From an uncultured Clostridia bacterium (lineage in GTDB: Bacteria > Bacillota > Clostridia > TANB77 > CAG-508), in contig CAKPPL010000019.1 of assembly GCA_934177555.1 (NCBI GenBank), forward strand, positions 1-16,791: 16,791 nt of DNA. The letters run 5' to 3'. How positions within the stretch are numbered: position 1 is the stretch's first letter; each line of letters begins with the position of its first letter. The notes under the pieces are model-generated. The model saw only the letters and a program-made list of their open reading frames with translations. It was not told where the DNA came from and did not search any database. Both the position numbers and the translations under genes were made by a program. This document shows, piece by piece, positions 8,385 to 14,643 of this stretch.

Positions 8385-8460
8385 TGGGGTATCGCCAAGT
8401 GGTAAGGCAACCGGCTCTGACCCGGTCATTTCGTAAGTTCGAATCTTACTACCCCAGCCA
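8385..8460 (+). tRNA. tRNA-Gln, anticodon CUG
   Basis: A full cloverleaf with encoded CCA. The acceptor is TGGGGTA paired to TACCCCA. The D-arm is GCC/GGC with GTGGTAA in the loop. The anticodon stem is ACCGG/CCGGT with loop CTCTGAC, giving anticodon CTG, which reads CAG (glutamine). The T-stem is GTAAG/CTTAC with loop TTCGAAT, and the discriminator is G. The UGGGGUA acceptor is typical of bacterial tRNA-Gln. The variable region, CATTTC, has six bases, one more than usual for class I tRNAs. It stands alone between a metallopeptidase gene and a small membrane-protein gene. Confidence 0.96.
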
Positions 8461-8466
8461 AAAATT

Positions 8467-8498
8467 GCAATTAGTTAATTTAACTAGTTGCTTTATTT
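8467..8498 (+). terminator. Terminator after tRNA-Gln
   Basis: An 11-bp stem with one G-T pair (8467-8477 with 8481-8491) closes a 3-nt loop and is followed by TTTATTT. It begins 7 nt after the tRNA CCA end. Confidence 0.7.
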
Positions 8499-8593
8499 AT
8501 AGAATCAAATAATATAGTATAATAAATAAAAGAAAAAATATGCAAATTTAGAAAAAAATTTATAATAAAATAGTAATTTTTAATAAAATGATG

Positions 8594-8599
8594 TATAAT
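8594..8599 (+). promoter_or_regulatory. Possible -10 box for the small membrane protein gene
   Basis: A perfect TATAAT, but the hexamer 17 nt upstream (TAGTAA) is a poor -35. It is the only reasonable -10 between the tRNA terminator and the gene. The predicted start (about 8606) would fall within the inverted-repeat leader. Confidence 0.35.
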
Positions 8600-8600
8600 A

Positions 8601-8665
8601 TTTACTAAAGCAAGTGCGTAACTTAAATAGTAAATAATATTTAAGTAACATGACAGCTTAGTAAA
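8601..8665 (+). promoter_or_regulatory. Nested inverted repeats in the leader of the small membrane protein gene
   Basis: The outer arms (8601-8611 and 8656-8665) pair over 10 bp with one bulged A. An inner, perfect 9-bp inverted repeat (8621-8629 with 8638-8646, 8-nt loop) sits between them and can be extended by two more pairs past an A/A mismatch. The structure ends 3 nt before the AGGAGGG ribosome binding site. No named riboswitch class is recognised; it could be an RNA leader or an operator. Confidence 0.4.
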
Positions 8666-8682
8666 AACAGGAGGGAAAAAGT

Positions 8683-8952
8683 ATGATGAATGAAAAGAAA
8701 AAAAATTTAATACGGAATGGATGTTATATTGTTACAGCAATATTGATAACAACTAACATAAGATTTCGTGACAACTTAATTGTTGGAAACATTACATTAA
8801 TATTAGTATTATTTTCAATAGTAATATTAATGCTTACCGACTTAAGCCAAGACAAAAAGCCAGAATTGGTAGTAGTAACAATAATGTCGGCAAGCTTACT
8901 TGGATTGATAATAAATACTATAAGAATGTTTGCACATTTCATCATTAAGTAA
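8683..8952 (+). CDS. Small hydrophobic membrane protein, unrecognised
   Basis: An 89-residue protein that I do not recognise. It begins with a basic MMNEKKKN stretch, followed by three probable membrane helices (about residues 12-27, 32-52 and 60-85). The middle connector contains the charged segment DLSQDKKPE. There are no catalytic motifs. The reading frame is credible because a near-perfect ribosome binding site (AGGAGGG, 8669-8675) lies 7 nt before the first ATG (8683) and 10 nt before a second ATG (8686), and because a hairpin terminator follows. Either ATG may be used. It is transcribed alone, with an unusual inverted-repeat leader, so it may be specifically regulated. Possible roles such as a holin-like or stress membrane peptide are speculation only. 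Confidence 0.65.
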   Translation: MMNEKKKNLIRNGCYIVTAILITTNIRFRDNLIVGNITLILVLFSIVILMLTDLSQDKKPELVVVTIMSASLLGLIINTIRMFAHFIIK

Positions 8953-8966
8953 CACAAAAGCTGTAA

Positions 8967-9000
8967 AAGTGTTGATTTTTTTATCAACACTTAAAATTTT
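8967..9000 (+). terminator. Terminator after the small membrane protein gene
   Basis: A perfect 10-bp stem (8967-8976 with 8983-8992) with a six-T loop, followed by AAAATTTT. The T-run is displaced by four A bases, so efficiency is uncertain. Confidence 0.65.
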
Positions 9001-9021
9001 ATATAAAATAAGAAAAAAGTA

Positions 9022-9050
9022 TTTATTATAATAAAAAAATTTGCTATAAT
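9022..9050 (+). promoter_or_regulatory. Extended -10 promoter of ychF
   Basis: TGCTATAAT (9042-9050) is a perfect extended -10. The -35 position (9022-9027, TTTATT) is weak, which extended -10 promoters tolerate. The start would be near 9057, about 30 nt before the ychF ATG. Confidence 0.65.
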
Positions 9051-9087
9051 ATATAAGATAAAAAGTGCAAAAGGAAGGAAATAAAAA

Positions 9088-10179
9088 ATGAAGATAGGAA
9101 TAGTAGGCTTACCAAATGTAGGAAAAAGTACAATGTTTAATAGTATAACAAAAGCAGGAGCAGAATGTGCAAATTATCCATTTTGTACGATAGAACCAAA
9201 TGTGGGAATAGTAGCAGTTCCAGATGAGAGAATAGATAAATTAGCAGAAATGTATAATCCACAAAAAGTAACAAAAGCAGTAGTAGAATTTGTAGATATA
9301 GCAGGACTTGTAAAAGGAGCTAGTAAAGGTGAAGGACTAGGAAATAAGTTTTTATCACATATAAGAGAAGTTGATGCGATAGTACAAGTTGTTAGATGCT
9401 TTGAAGATCCAAATGTAATACATGTTGATGGAAGTATAAATCCAATAAGAGATATAGAAACAATAAATTTAGAATTAATATTTGCAGACATAGAAACACT
9501 TGAAAAAAGATTAGATAAAGCAAAGAAAAATTTAAAAGCAGATAAAAAATATCAAACAGAAATAGATTTAATAGAAAAAATAAAAGAAAATTTAGAAAAA
9601 GGAAGTACTGCAAGAGCATTAGAATATAATGAAGAAGAATTAGAAATATTAAAAGATATGTATTTACTAACATCAAAACCAATAATATATATAGCAAATA
9701 TATCAGAAAATCAAATAGAAAATGCAGAAAACGATGAAAAAGTTAAAGAAGTAAAAGAATATGTTGCCAAAGAAAATGCAGAAGTAATACCATTATGTGT
9801 AAAAGTAGAAGAAGAATTATCTGGTTTAGATGGAGAAGATAAAAAAGAAATGTTACAAGCATTTGGACTAGAAGAATCAGGATTAGACAAGCTTATAAAA
9901 AAGAGTTATGATTTATTAGGATTAATGTCATTCATAACTGCAGGAGAGCCAGAAGTTAGAGCATGGACTATAAAAAAAGGAACAAAAGCACCTAAAGCAG
10001 CAGGAAAAATTCATTCAGATATAGAAAGAGGATTTATAAAAGCAGAAATAGTATCATATGATGATTTAGTAAGAGAAGGATCAATGTTAGCTGCAAAAGA
10101 AAAAGGTTTAGTAAGACAAGAAGGAAAAGAATATGTAATGCAAGATGGAGACATAGTTTTATTCAAATTTAATGTATAA
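9088..10179 (+). CDS. ychF: Obg-family ATPase YchF
   Basis: YchF (OLA1 family) is a conserved cytosolic ribosome-associated P-loop ATPase linked to oxidative-stress responses. The P-loop GLPNVGKST lies at residues 7-15, then DIAGLVKGA (G3) and NISE in place of the GTPase NKxD motif, the change that gives the family its ATP preference. A coiled-coil insert follows, then a C-terminal TGS domain with FITAGEPEVRAW and the closing DGDIVLFKF. At 363 residues the length is standard. The ATG follows AAGGAAGG at a normal distance. It has its own extended -10 promoter. No clear terminator is visible downstream before the next promoter. Confidence 0.96.
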   Translation: MKIGIVGLPNVGKSTMFNSITKAGAECANYPFCTIEPNVGIVAVPDERIDKLAEMYNPQKVTKAVVEFVDIAGLVKGASKGEGLGNKFLSHIREVDAIVQVVRCFEDPNVIHVDGSINPIRDIETINLELIFADIETLEKRLDKAKKNLKADKKYQTEIDLIEKIKENLEKGSTARALEYNEEELEILKDMYLLTSKPIIYIANISENQIENAENDEKVKEVKEYVAKENAEVIPLCVKVEEELSGLDGEDKKEMLQAFGLEESGLDKLIKKSYDLLGLMSFITAGEPEVRAWTIKKGTKAPKAAGKIHSDIERGFIKAEIVSYDDLVREGSMLAAKEKGLVRQEGKEYVMQDGDIVLFKFNV

Positions 10180-10221
10180 AATTACCATTAATCAAAATAT
10201 TAAAAAAATTGTAAAAAAAGC

Positions 10222-10250
10222 TTGAAAAAAATATTAAAATGTAGTATAAA
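10222..10250 (+). promoter_or_regulatory. Promoter of the LPXTG protein gene
   Basis: TTGAAA (10222-10227), a 17-nt spacer and TATAAA (10245-10250). It lies about 45 nt before the start codon. Another TATAAT (10251-10256) is too far from the -35 to pair with it. Confidence 0.65.
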
Positions 10251-10295
10251 TATAATTAGTGATATATACTATAGATAAAAGAAAGAGGTATGAGA

Positions 10296-10658
10296 ATGAA
10301 AAAAATGAAAGTTTTAAAAATATTTTTAGTAGCAACAGTTTTAACGGCAATAATATTTATGGCAAGTAATGTATTTGCTGTATCAGAAGATGATTTGTAT
10401 TTAGATATGTCAAACTCATTAAATACAAATAATGTAAGTACAAATACTACAAACACAAATACAGAAAATACAAGTTTAAACTTAACTACAAAAACTAATA
10501 ATACAACAACTAATGTAACAAATTCAAATAGTAACTATAATACAAATTTACCAAAAACAGGTGCAGAAAGTAATACAATGATTGGTGTAGGAATAACATT
10601 ACTAGCAATATTAGCTGTATTTACATATAAAAAAGTAAAAGAATATAAAAACATATAA
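10296..10658 (+). CDS. Mini LPXTG cell-wall-anchored surface protein
   Basis: A 120-residue secreted protein. An N-terminal signal peptide has basic MKKMK, a hydrophobic core and a likely cleavage after VFA. The mature part is a low-complexity Asn/Thr/Ser-rich stretch of about 60 residues with many NT and TN steps. The C-terminus has a complete sortase signal: LPKTG, a hydrophobic helix and a basic KKVKEYK tail. A sortase would therefore link it to peptidoglycan; none is encoded in the window. No folded domain is apparent, so it may be a spacer or coat-like polypeptide. The ATG at 10296 is chosen over the ATG at 10290 because GAAAGAGG ends 7 nt before the former and only 1 nt before the latter. 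The coding 3' end overlaps the promoter and first bases of the thrS leader. Confidence 0.8.
   Translation: MKKMKVLKIFLVATVLTAIIFMASNVFAVSEDDLYLDMSNSLNTNNVSTNTTNTNTENTSLNLTTKTNNTTTNVTNSNSNYNTNLPKTGAESNTMIGVGITLLAILAVFTYKKVKEYKNI
10620..10649 (+). promoter_or_regulatory. Promoter of the thrS T-box leader, embedded in the LPXTG gene
   Basis: TTTACA (10620-10625), an 18-nt spacer and TATAAA (10644-10649). The predicted start, about 10656, coincides with the first paired bases of T-box stem I, which supports this promoter being real even though it lies within the preceding coding sequence. Confidence 0.55.
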
Positions 10659-10860
10659 GAGAAAAGTAAAATAATGGTTTCTAACAGAGAAAATTAGTCA
10701 TAGGTTGAGAACTAATTATAGTAAAATTATTTGAAAAACTAACTCTTCAAGTTTCTAGTGAATAAACTAGACGTAAAAGATGCGTTAAATCAAATTAAGA
10801 AAAAAATAGGATGGAACCGTGTAAAGCACTCCTATAGACTAATAAAGTCTATAGGAGTGT
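10657..10860 (+). ncRNA. T-box leader (tRNA-Thr-sensing) of thrS
   Basis: A cis-acting antitermination leader that binds uncharged tRNA. The T-box sequence AGGATGGAACCGTG (10808-10821) matches the consensus. Its TGGA would pair with a UCCA acceptor end. Stem I is recognisable: AAGAG (10657-10661) pairs with CTCTT (10743-10747). Above it, an AGTA (10665-10668) opposite GAA (10733-10735) forms the conserved loop E motif next to the stem AAATAAT/ATTATTT. The likely specifier is ACT, a Thr codon, at 10738-10740, followed by A; an alternative register (AAC) is one base away, so this is tentative. A distal hairpin (AATTAGT/ACTAATT) and a stem III-like hairpin (TCTAGT/ACTAGA, about 10754-10772) follow. 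The leader ends in the terminator listed separately. The downstream gene, thrS, agrees with threonine specificity. Confidence 0.9.
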
Positions 10861-10865
10861 TTTAT
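10827..10865 (+). terminator. Regulated terminator of the thrS T-box leader
   Basis: A perfect 13-bp stem (10827-10839 with 10847-10859), extendable by one T-A pair, with a short A-rich loop and then TTTTATATTTTT. It lies just after the T-box. Uncharged tRNA-Thr would favour the antiterminator and allow transcription into thrS. Confidence 0.88.
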
Positions 10866-10891
10866 ATTTTTCTATAAAAGGAGGAAGTAAA

Positions 10892-12805
10892 ATGATTAAA
10901 GTAGAATTAAAAGATGGAAAAATTCTAGAAATTGAAAAAGGACAAACGGCTTTAGACGTTGCAAAACAAATAAGTGAAGGATTAGCAAGAATGGCAACAT
11001 GTTGCAAAATAAATGGAGAAGTACAAGATTTAAGATATAAAATTAAAGAGGACTGTCAATTAAGCATAGAAACATTTGAAAGTAGTGAAGAAGGAAAAAA
11101 AGCATATTGGCATACAACATCACATATAATGGCACAAGCAATAAAAAGATTATACAAAAATGTACAGTTAGCAATAGGCCCAGCAATAGAAAATGGTTTT
11201 TATTATGATTTTGATACAGAAACAAGATTTTCAGAAGAAGACTTTGAAAAAATAGAACAAGAAATGAAAAAAATAATAAAAGAGGACTTAAAAATAGAAA
11301 GATTTGAATTACCAAGACAAGAAGCAATAAAATTGATGGAAGAAGCTGGAGAAAGCTATAAAGTAGAATTAATTAAAGATTTACCAGAAGATGCAGTAAT
11401 TTCATTCTATAAACAAGGTGAATTCACAGATTTATGTGCAGGTCCACACTTAGTAAGTACAGGAAAAGTAAAAGCAGTAAAATTATTATCAACATCAGGA
11501 GCATATTGGCGTGGAGATGAAAAAAACAAAATGTTACAAAGAATATATGCTATATCATATCCAAAAGCAAGTCAATTAGAAGAATACTTAAATATGCTAG
11601 AAGAAGCCAAAAAACGTGATCACAAAAAATTAGGTAAACAACTAGAATTATTCATGATTGCACCAGAAGGACCAGGTTTCCCATTTTTCTTACCAAAAGG
11701 AATGATATTACGTAACACATTGGAGGATTTTTGGAGAAAAATCCATATGGAAAATGGATATCAAGAAATAAAAACACCAATGATTTTAAATGAAGAATTA
11801 TGGCATCGTTCAGGACATTGGGATCATTATAAAGAAAATATGTATACAACAAAAATAGATGATACAGATTTTGGAATAAAACCAATGAATTGTCCAGGTG
11901 GAATGATTGTATATAAGAGCAAAATGCATTCATATCGTGATTTACCAATTCGTGCAGGAGAATTAGGATTAGTTCATAGACATGAAAAATCAGGTGAATT
12001 AAACGGATTATTCCGTGTACGTTGTTTTACACAAGATGATGCACATATATTCTGTTTACCAAGCCAAATTGAATCTGAAATAGCTGGAGTTATTAAATTA
12101 GTAAATCAAGTATATGGAATGTTTGGGTTTGATTATACTATTGAGTTATCAACAAGACCAGAAGATTCAATGGGATCTGATGAACAATGGAATATGGCAG
12201 AAGATGCTTTGAAAAAAGTACTTTCAGATTTAAATTTACCATATGAAATAAATGAAGGAGATGGAGCATTCTATGGTCCAAAAATAGATTTCCATATCAA
12301 AGATTCATTAGGTAGAGAATGGCAATGTGGTACAATTCAACTTGATTTCCAAATGCCAGAAAGATTTGATTTAACATATATTGGAGAAGATGGAGAAAAA
12401 CATAGACCAGTTATGCTTCACCGTGTTATATTTGGAAGTATAGAACGTTTTATAGGAATTTTAATAGAAAATTATGCTGGAGCATTTCCAGTATGGTTAT
12501 CACCTGTACAAGTAAAAATATTACCTGTTTCAGATGCACAAATAGAATATGCAAAACAAGTTAAAGAAGAATATGCAAAATATGGTATACGTGTAGAAAT
12601 AGATGATAGAAATGAAAAAATAGGATACAAAATACGTGAAGCTCAATTAGAAAAAGTTCCATATATGTTAGTATTAGGAGCTAAAGAAGTGGAAAGTAAT
12701 ACTGTATCAGTACGTTCAAGAAAATCAGCAGATATAGTTCAAATGTCAAAAGAAGAATTTGCAAAAATGGTAAAAGATAAAATAGATACAAAATCAATAG
12801 ACTAA
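10892..12805 (+). CDS. thrS: Threonine--tRNA ligase
   Basis: This class II synthetase charges tRNA-Thr in the cytosol. Domains in order are an N-terminal TGS domain (about residues 1-60), the editing domain with HTTSH (His 74 and 78) and TDLCAGPH (Cys 182, His 186) that clears mischarged Ser-tRNA, then the catalytic core with RHEKSGELNGLFRVR (motif 2), the zinc-site Cys in MNCPGG, and LHRVIFGSIERF (motif 3), and finally the anticodon-binding domain from about residue 535. The 637-residue length is normal. An AGGAGG ribosome binding site precedes the ATG. Transcription is controlled by the T-box leader just upstream. No terminator is visible after it, so two small genes downstream are likely co-transcribed. 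Confidence 0.97.
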   Translation: MIKVELKDGKILEIEKGQTALDVAKQISEGLARMATCCKINGEVQDLRYKIKEDCQLSIETFESSEEGKKAYWHTTSHIMAQAIKRLYKNVQLAIGPAIENGFYYDFDTETRFSEEDFEKIEQEMKKIIKEDLKIERFELPRQEAIKLMEEAGESYKVELIKDLPEDAVISFYKQGEFTDLCAGPHLVSTGKVKAVKLLSTSGAYWRGDEKNKMLQRIYAISYPKASQLEEYLNMLEEAKKRDHKKLGKQLELFMIAPEGPGFPFFLPKGMILRNTLEDFWRKIHMENGYQEIKTPMILNEELWHRSGHWDHYKENMYTTKIDDTDFGIKPMNCPGGMIVYKSKMHSYRDLPIRAGELGLVHRHEKSGELNGLFRVRCFTQDDAHIFCLPSQIESEIAGVIKLVNQVYGMFGFDYTIELSTRPEDSMGSDEQWNMAEDALKKVLSDLNLPYEINEGDGAFYGPKIDFHIKDSLGREWQCGTIQLDFQMPERFDLTYIGEDGEKHRPVMLHRVIFGSIERFIGILIENYAGAFPVWLSPVQVKILPVSDAQIEYAKQVKEEYAKYGIRVEIDDRNEKIGYKIREAQLEKVPYMLVLGAKEVESNTVSVRSRKSADIVQMSKEEFAKMVKDKIDTKSID

Positions 12806-12832
12806 AAATCCTATTGAAAGGAAGAAGAGAAA

Positions 12833-13309
12833 ATGAACATTAAATTGTGCAAGAAAAATACTAAAGATCAAAATAAATATATAGGTAATAAAAATAAATT
12901 ATGTCAATTATTAAAAATAATTTATTTTAAAGATGAAAATGAAATTGATTTAATTGATAAATTACAGTATTATAAAAATATATCTTCAAATGTAAAAATA
13001 TTGAAAGGCATAAAAAATTTTGATGGATACAAAATGTATGAGTATCCATCAAAAGGTGTATATGTTATAGATAAAATATCAAATAGCTTTTCAGATGAAG
13101 GATGTACATATATTTTTCCTGAAAAATTGTATGTAAAAATTAATGATATGAAAGATATATTTAATATTTTAGATAATCAGGAATTTGTTCAAAAAAATAT
13201 TAATATTGATAATTATTGCGAGTCATTACAAGAAAAGATAAAAAGAGCAGAGTTACAAGAATTGTTAATAGAAGAAAAAGAATTACAAAAATTAACTACA
13301 AAAGAATAA
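12833..13309 (+). CDS. Unrecognised 158-residue protein downstream of thrS
   Basis: I do not recognise this family. The protein is Lys/Ile/Asn-rich, with no signal peptide or membrane helix. It contains a central segment with several aromatic and glycine positions (FDGYKMYEYPSKGVYVID), a Cys-containing stretch DEGCTYIFPE, and a C-terminal charged helix ending in repeated Glu/Leu/Lys (QELLIEEKELQKL) that could form a coiled coil. A GAAAGGAAG ribosome binding site lies upstream of the ATG. It begins 27 nt after thrS without a terminator or evident promoter between them, so it should be read through from the threonine T-box leader. The next gene is 21 nt downstream. It is an accessory gene of unknown role; a function in translation cannot be assumed from position alone. 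Confidence 0.7.
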   Translation: MNIKLCKKNTKDQNKYIGNKNKLCQLLKIIYFKDENEIDLIDKLQYYKNISSNVKILKGIKNFDGYKMYEYPSKGVYVIDKISNSFSDEGCTYIFPEKLYVKINDMKDIFNILDNQEFVQKNINIDNYCESLQEKIKRAELQELLIEEKELQKLTTKE

Positions 13310-13330
13310 TTTAGATAAGGGAGATAAAAT

Positions 13331-13594
13331 ATGAGTGAATGGATGATTGTGAGAAAAGAAACTACTTCTACAAAAATCAAAAATTATTTTAAAAATATGT
13401 TTTTTAAGATATTTAATAAAAATAAGACTCAAAAAATTAAAAAAGAGAAGAAAAACAATAAAACTTTGAAGATAAAAAATAAATTATCAAATGGTAATAT
13501 AAATATTAATGATATAGATATAAAAGAATTAGATCCACTAATAGAGGCATATAAAAATAGTAATAATGAGTTAAAGAAAAAAGTAAAAAAATAG
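13331..13594 (+). CDS. Unrecognised small Lys/Asn-rich protein (87 aa)
   Basis: I do not recognise this protein. It is strongly basic. Residues 15-29 (from KIKNYFKNMF) form a possible amphipathic helix with lysines on one side and Phe/Ile/Met on the other, suggesting membrane or nucleic-acid contact. A Lys/Asn low-complexity linker follows, then a more acidic segment with DIDIKELDPLIEAY and a basic C-terminus. The motif KIKN..KN.F recurs at the C-terminus of the 15782-16240 product. AAGGGAG lies 8-9 nt before the ATG, supporting translation. The gene follows the 158-residue gene by 21 nt, and its stop codon is inside the palindromic terminator. It is probably the last gene of the thrS transcription unit. 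Confidence 0.65.
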   Translation: MSEWMIVRKETTSTKIKNYFKNMFFKIFNKNKTQKIKKEKKNNKTLKIKNKLSNGNININDIDIKELDPLIEAYKNSNNELKKKVKK

Positions 13595-13624
13595 AAACTT
13601 TGAATATTCAAAGTTTCTATTTTT
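13587..13624. terminator. Bidirectional palindromic terminator
   Basis: A perfect 38-bp palindrome centred on AATATT. It has a T-run on the plus strand (13620-13624) and a longer one on the minus strand (the A-run 13585-13591). It can therefore end the thrS unit on the plus strand and the convergent peptidase gene on the minus strand. It contains the stop codon of the 87-residue gene and lies 5 nt beyond the reconstructed peptidase stop. Confidence 0.88.
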
Positions 13625-13629
13625 ATGAT

Positions 13630-14522
13630 TTAAAGTATAGCACCAAGAACTAATATTCCTAGATTATCATTATAAATTTTATCGATTTGTGAAGCAGGAA
13701 GAGGATTTGTTCCGTAAACCAACTTCTATTGTGTATCCAGGTTTATTAAAATCTTGTATAAACCAATCTTTATAACCTGCAAAACTAGAATTGTAAGGAG
13801 TTTCTTCTAAAGAGTATCTACTAATTTTTGAAAAGGTTTCACCAATAAATAAAGAACCAGGAGGATTATAATTTTGAAATTTCCAGTATATAACTTCTCC
13901 TTGAGAATGATAAGTAAGAATTAATCTAAAATTATGTTGTAAAGTAAAATTGTAAACAGCTAAAGATTCTGGTTCTGTAAGAGGTCCATATCCTACAAAA
14001 TCACGTGGAGCTGGTCCGTGTGAAACCTTGTGCATATTTTATTTTTTTTGCATTTTGCCATCCAGCAGGAAATTGTAAATTCAAATCTACACCATTAATA
14101 TTAGCTTTCCAACCATTTGGAAAAGGGATATCAGGAAAATTATTAGCAATATTTTGAGCTTTTAAGAATATTGAGGAAGCAGGATTTATATAACCAGTTA
14201 CTAAATCAACTCCATCAGGATTAATCATAGGAACAATATAAATTGTAGAAGTATTAAATAACATACGTGCAGAATATCCAGCAATATTCAAATTGTTTTT
14301 ATAACAAAAACAATATGAACTAATAAAACGTGTTAGCAAAACAGAAGTAATAAATTCATTTGCATGAAATGCACCTGAATAAAAAACTTTATTTGGACCA
14401 GTGCCAATTTTTACAACTGGAATATCTTTGCCTAAAACACTTTGACCTATATTATATATATTAACAAAAGGATAAATATTTTTTAAATCGTTTAAATATA
14501 AATCTAATTCAAAAGAATTCAT
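13630..14522 (-). pseudogene. M14 zinc peptidase (gamma-D-Glu-diaminopimelate peptidase type), two frameshifts
   Basis: M14-family enzymes of this subtype cut gamma-D-Glu-meso-diaminopimelate bonds in cell-wall peptides. Conserved residues are present across three frames: zinc ligands in FHANE, NGVDLNLQFPAGW, the third ligand His in YHSQGE, and the catalytic Glu in YTIEVG. No signal peptide or LysM domain is seen, so it is probably cytosolic. The first frame runs from the ATG at 14522 (AGAGGTG ribosome binding site; an ATG at 14540 lies upstream of it) to a stop at about 14001. Near 14014-14021 one extra base moves the reading to a second frame (PAPRDFVGYGPLTEPES). In the AAA at 13716-13718 an extra base moves it to a third frame (GTNPLPASQIDKIY) that ends at 13630. 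Removing both bases gives a continuous 296-residue protein. This is either a recent pseudogene or two assembly errors. Confidence 0.88.
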
Positions 14523-14550
14523 AAACACCTCTAAAATCAAATTTATTAAT

Positions 14551-14579
14551 ATAATATGAAATAAAAAATTAAAAGTTAA
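14551..14579 (-). promoter_or_regulatory. Promoter of the M14 peptidase gene
   Basis: On the minus strand, TTAACT (14579-14574), a 17-nt spacer and TATTAT (14556-14551). It lies about 30 nt upstream of the start codon at 14522. Confidence 0.45.
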
Positions 14580-14589
14580 TAAAAACTAT

Positions 14590-14617
14590 TTGAAAAAATA
14601 AAAAATAATGATACAAT
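14590..14617 (+). promoter_or_regulatory. Promoter of the amidoligase operon
   Basis: TTGAAA (14590-14595), a 16-nt spacer and TACAAT (14612-14617), about 27 nt before the ATG at 14644. It is back to back with the peptidase promoter. Confidence 0.6.
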
Positions 14618-14643
14618 AGTTTCAAATTGAAAGAGGAATAAGA

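Noticed and set aside
10180..10221. Terminator after ychF
   Set aside because: No stem-loop with a T-run was found; the sequence is only A/T-rich.
10290..10292. First ATG of the LPXTG gene
   Set aside because: The ribosome binding site ends 1 nt before it. The ATG at 10296 has a 7-nt spacing.
10420..10550. Short A/C/T-rich repeats in the LPXTG gene as a CRISPR or tandem repeat array
   Set aside because: They are irregular Asn/Thr codon runs with no constant repeat unit or spacer length.
12806..12832. Promoter or terminator between thrS and the 158-residue gene
   Set aside because: The 27-nt gap holds only a ribosome binding site.
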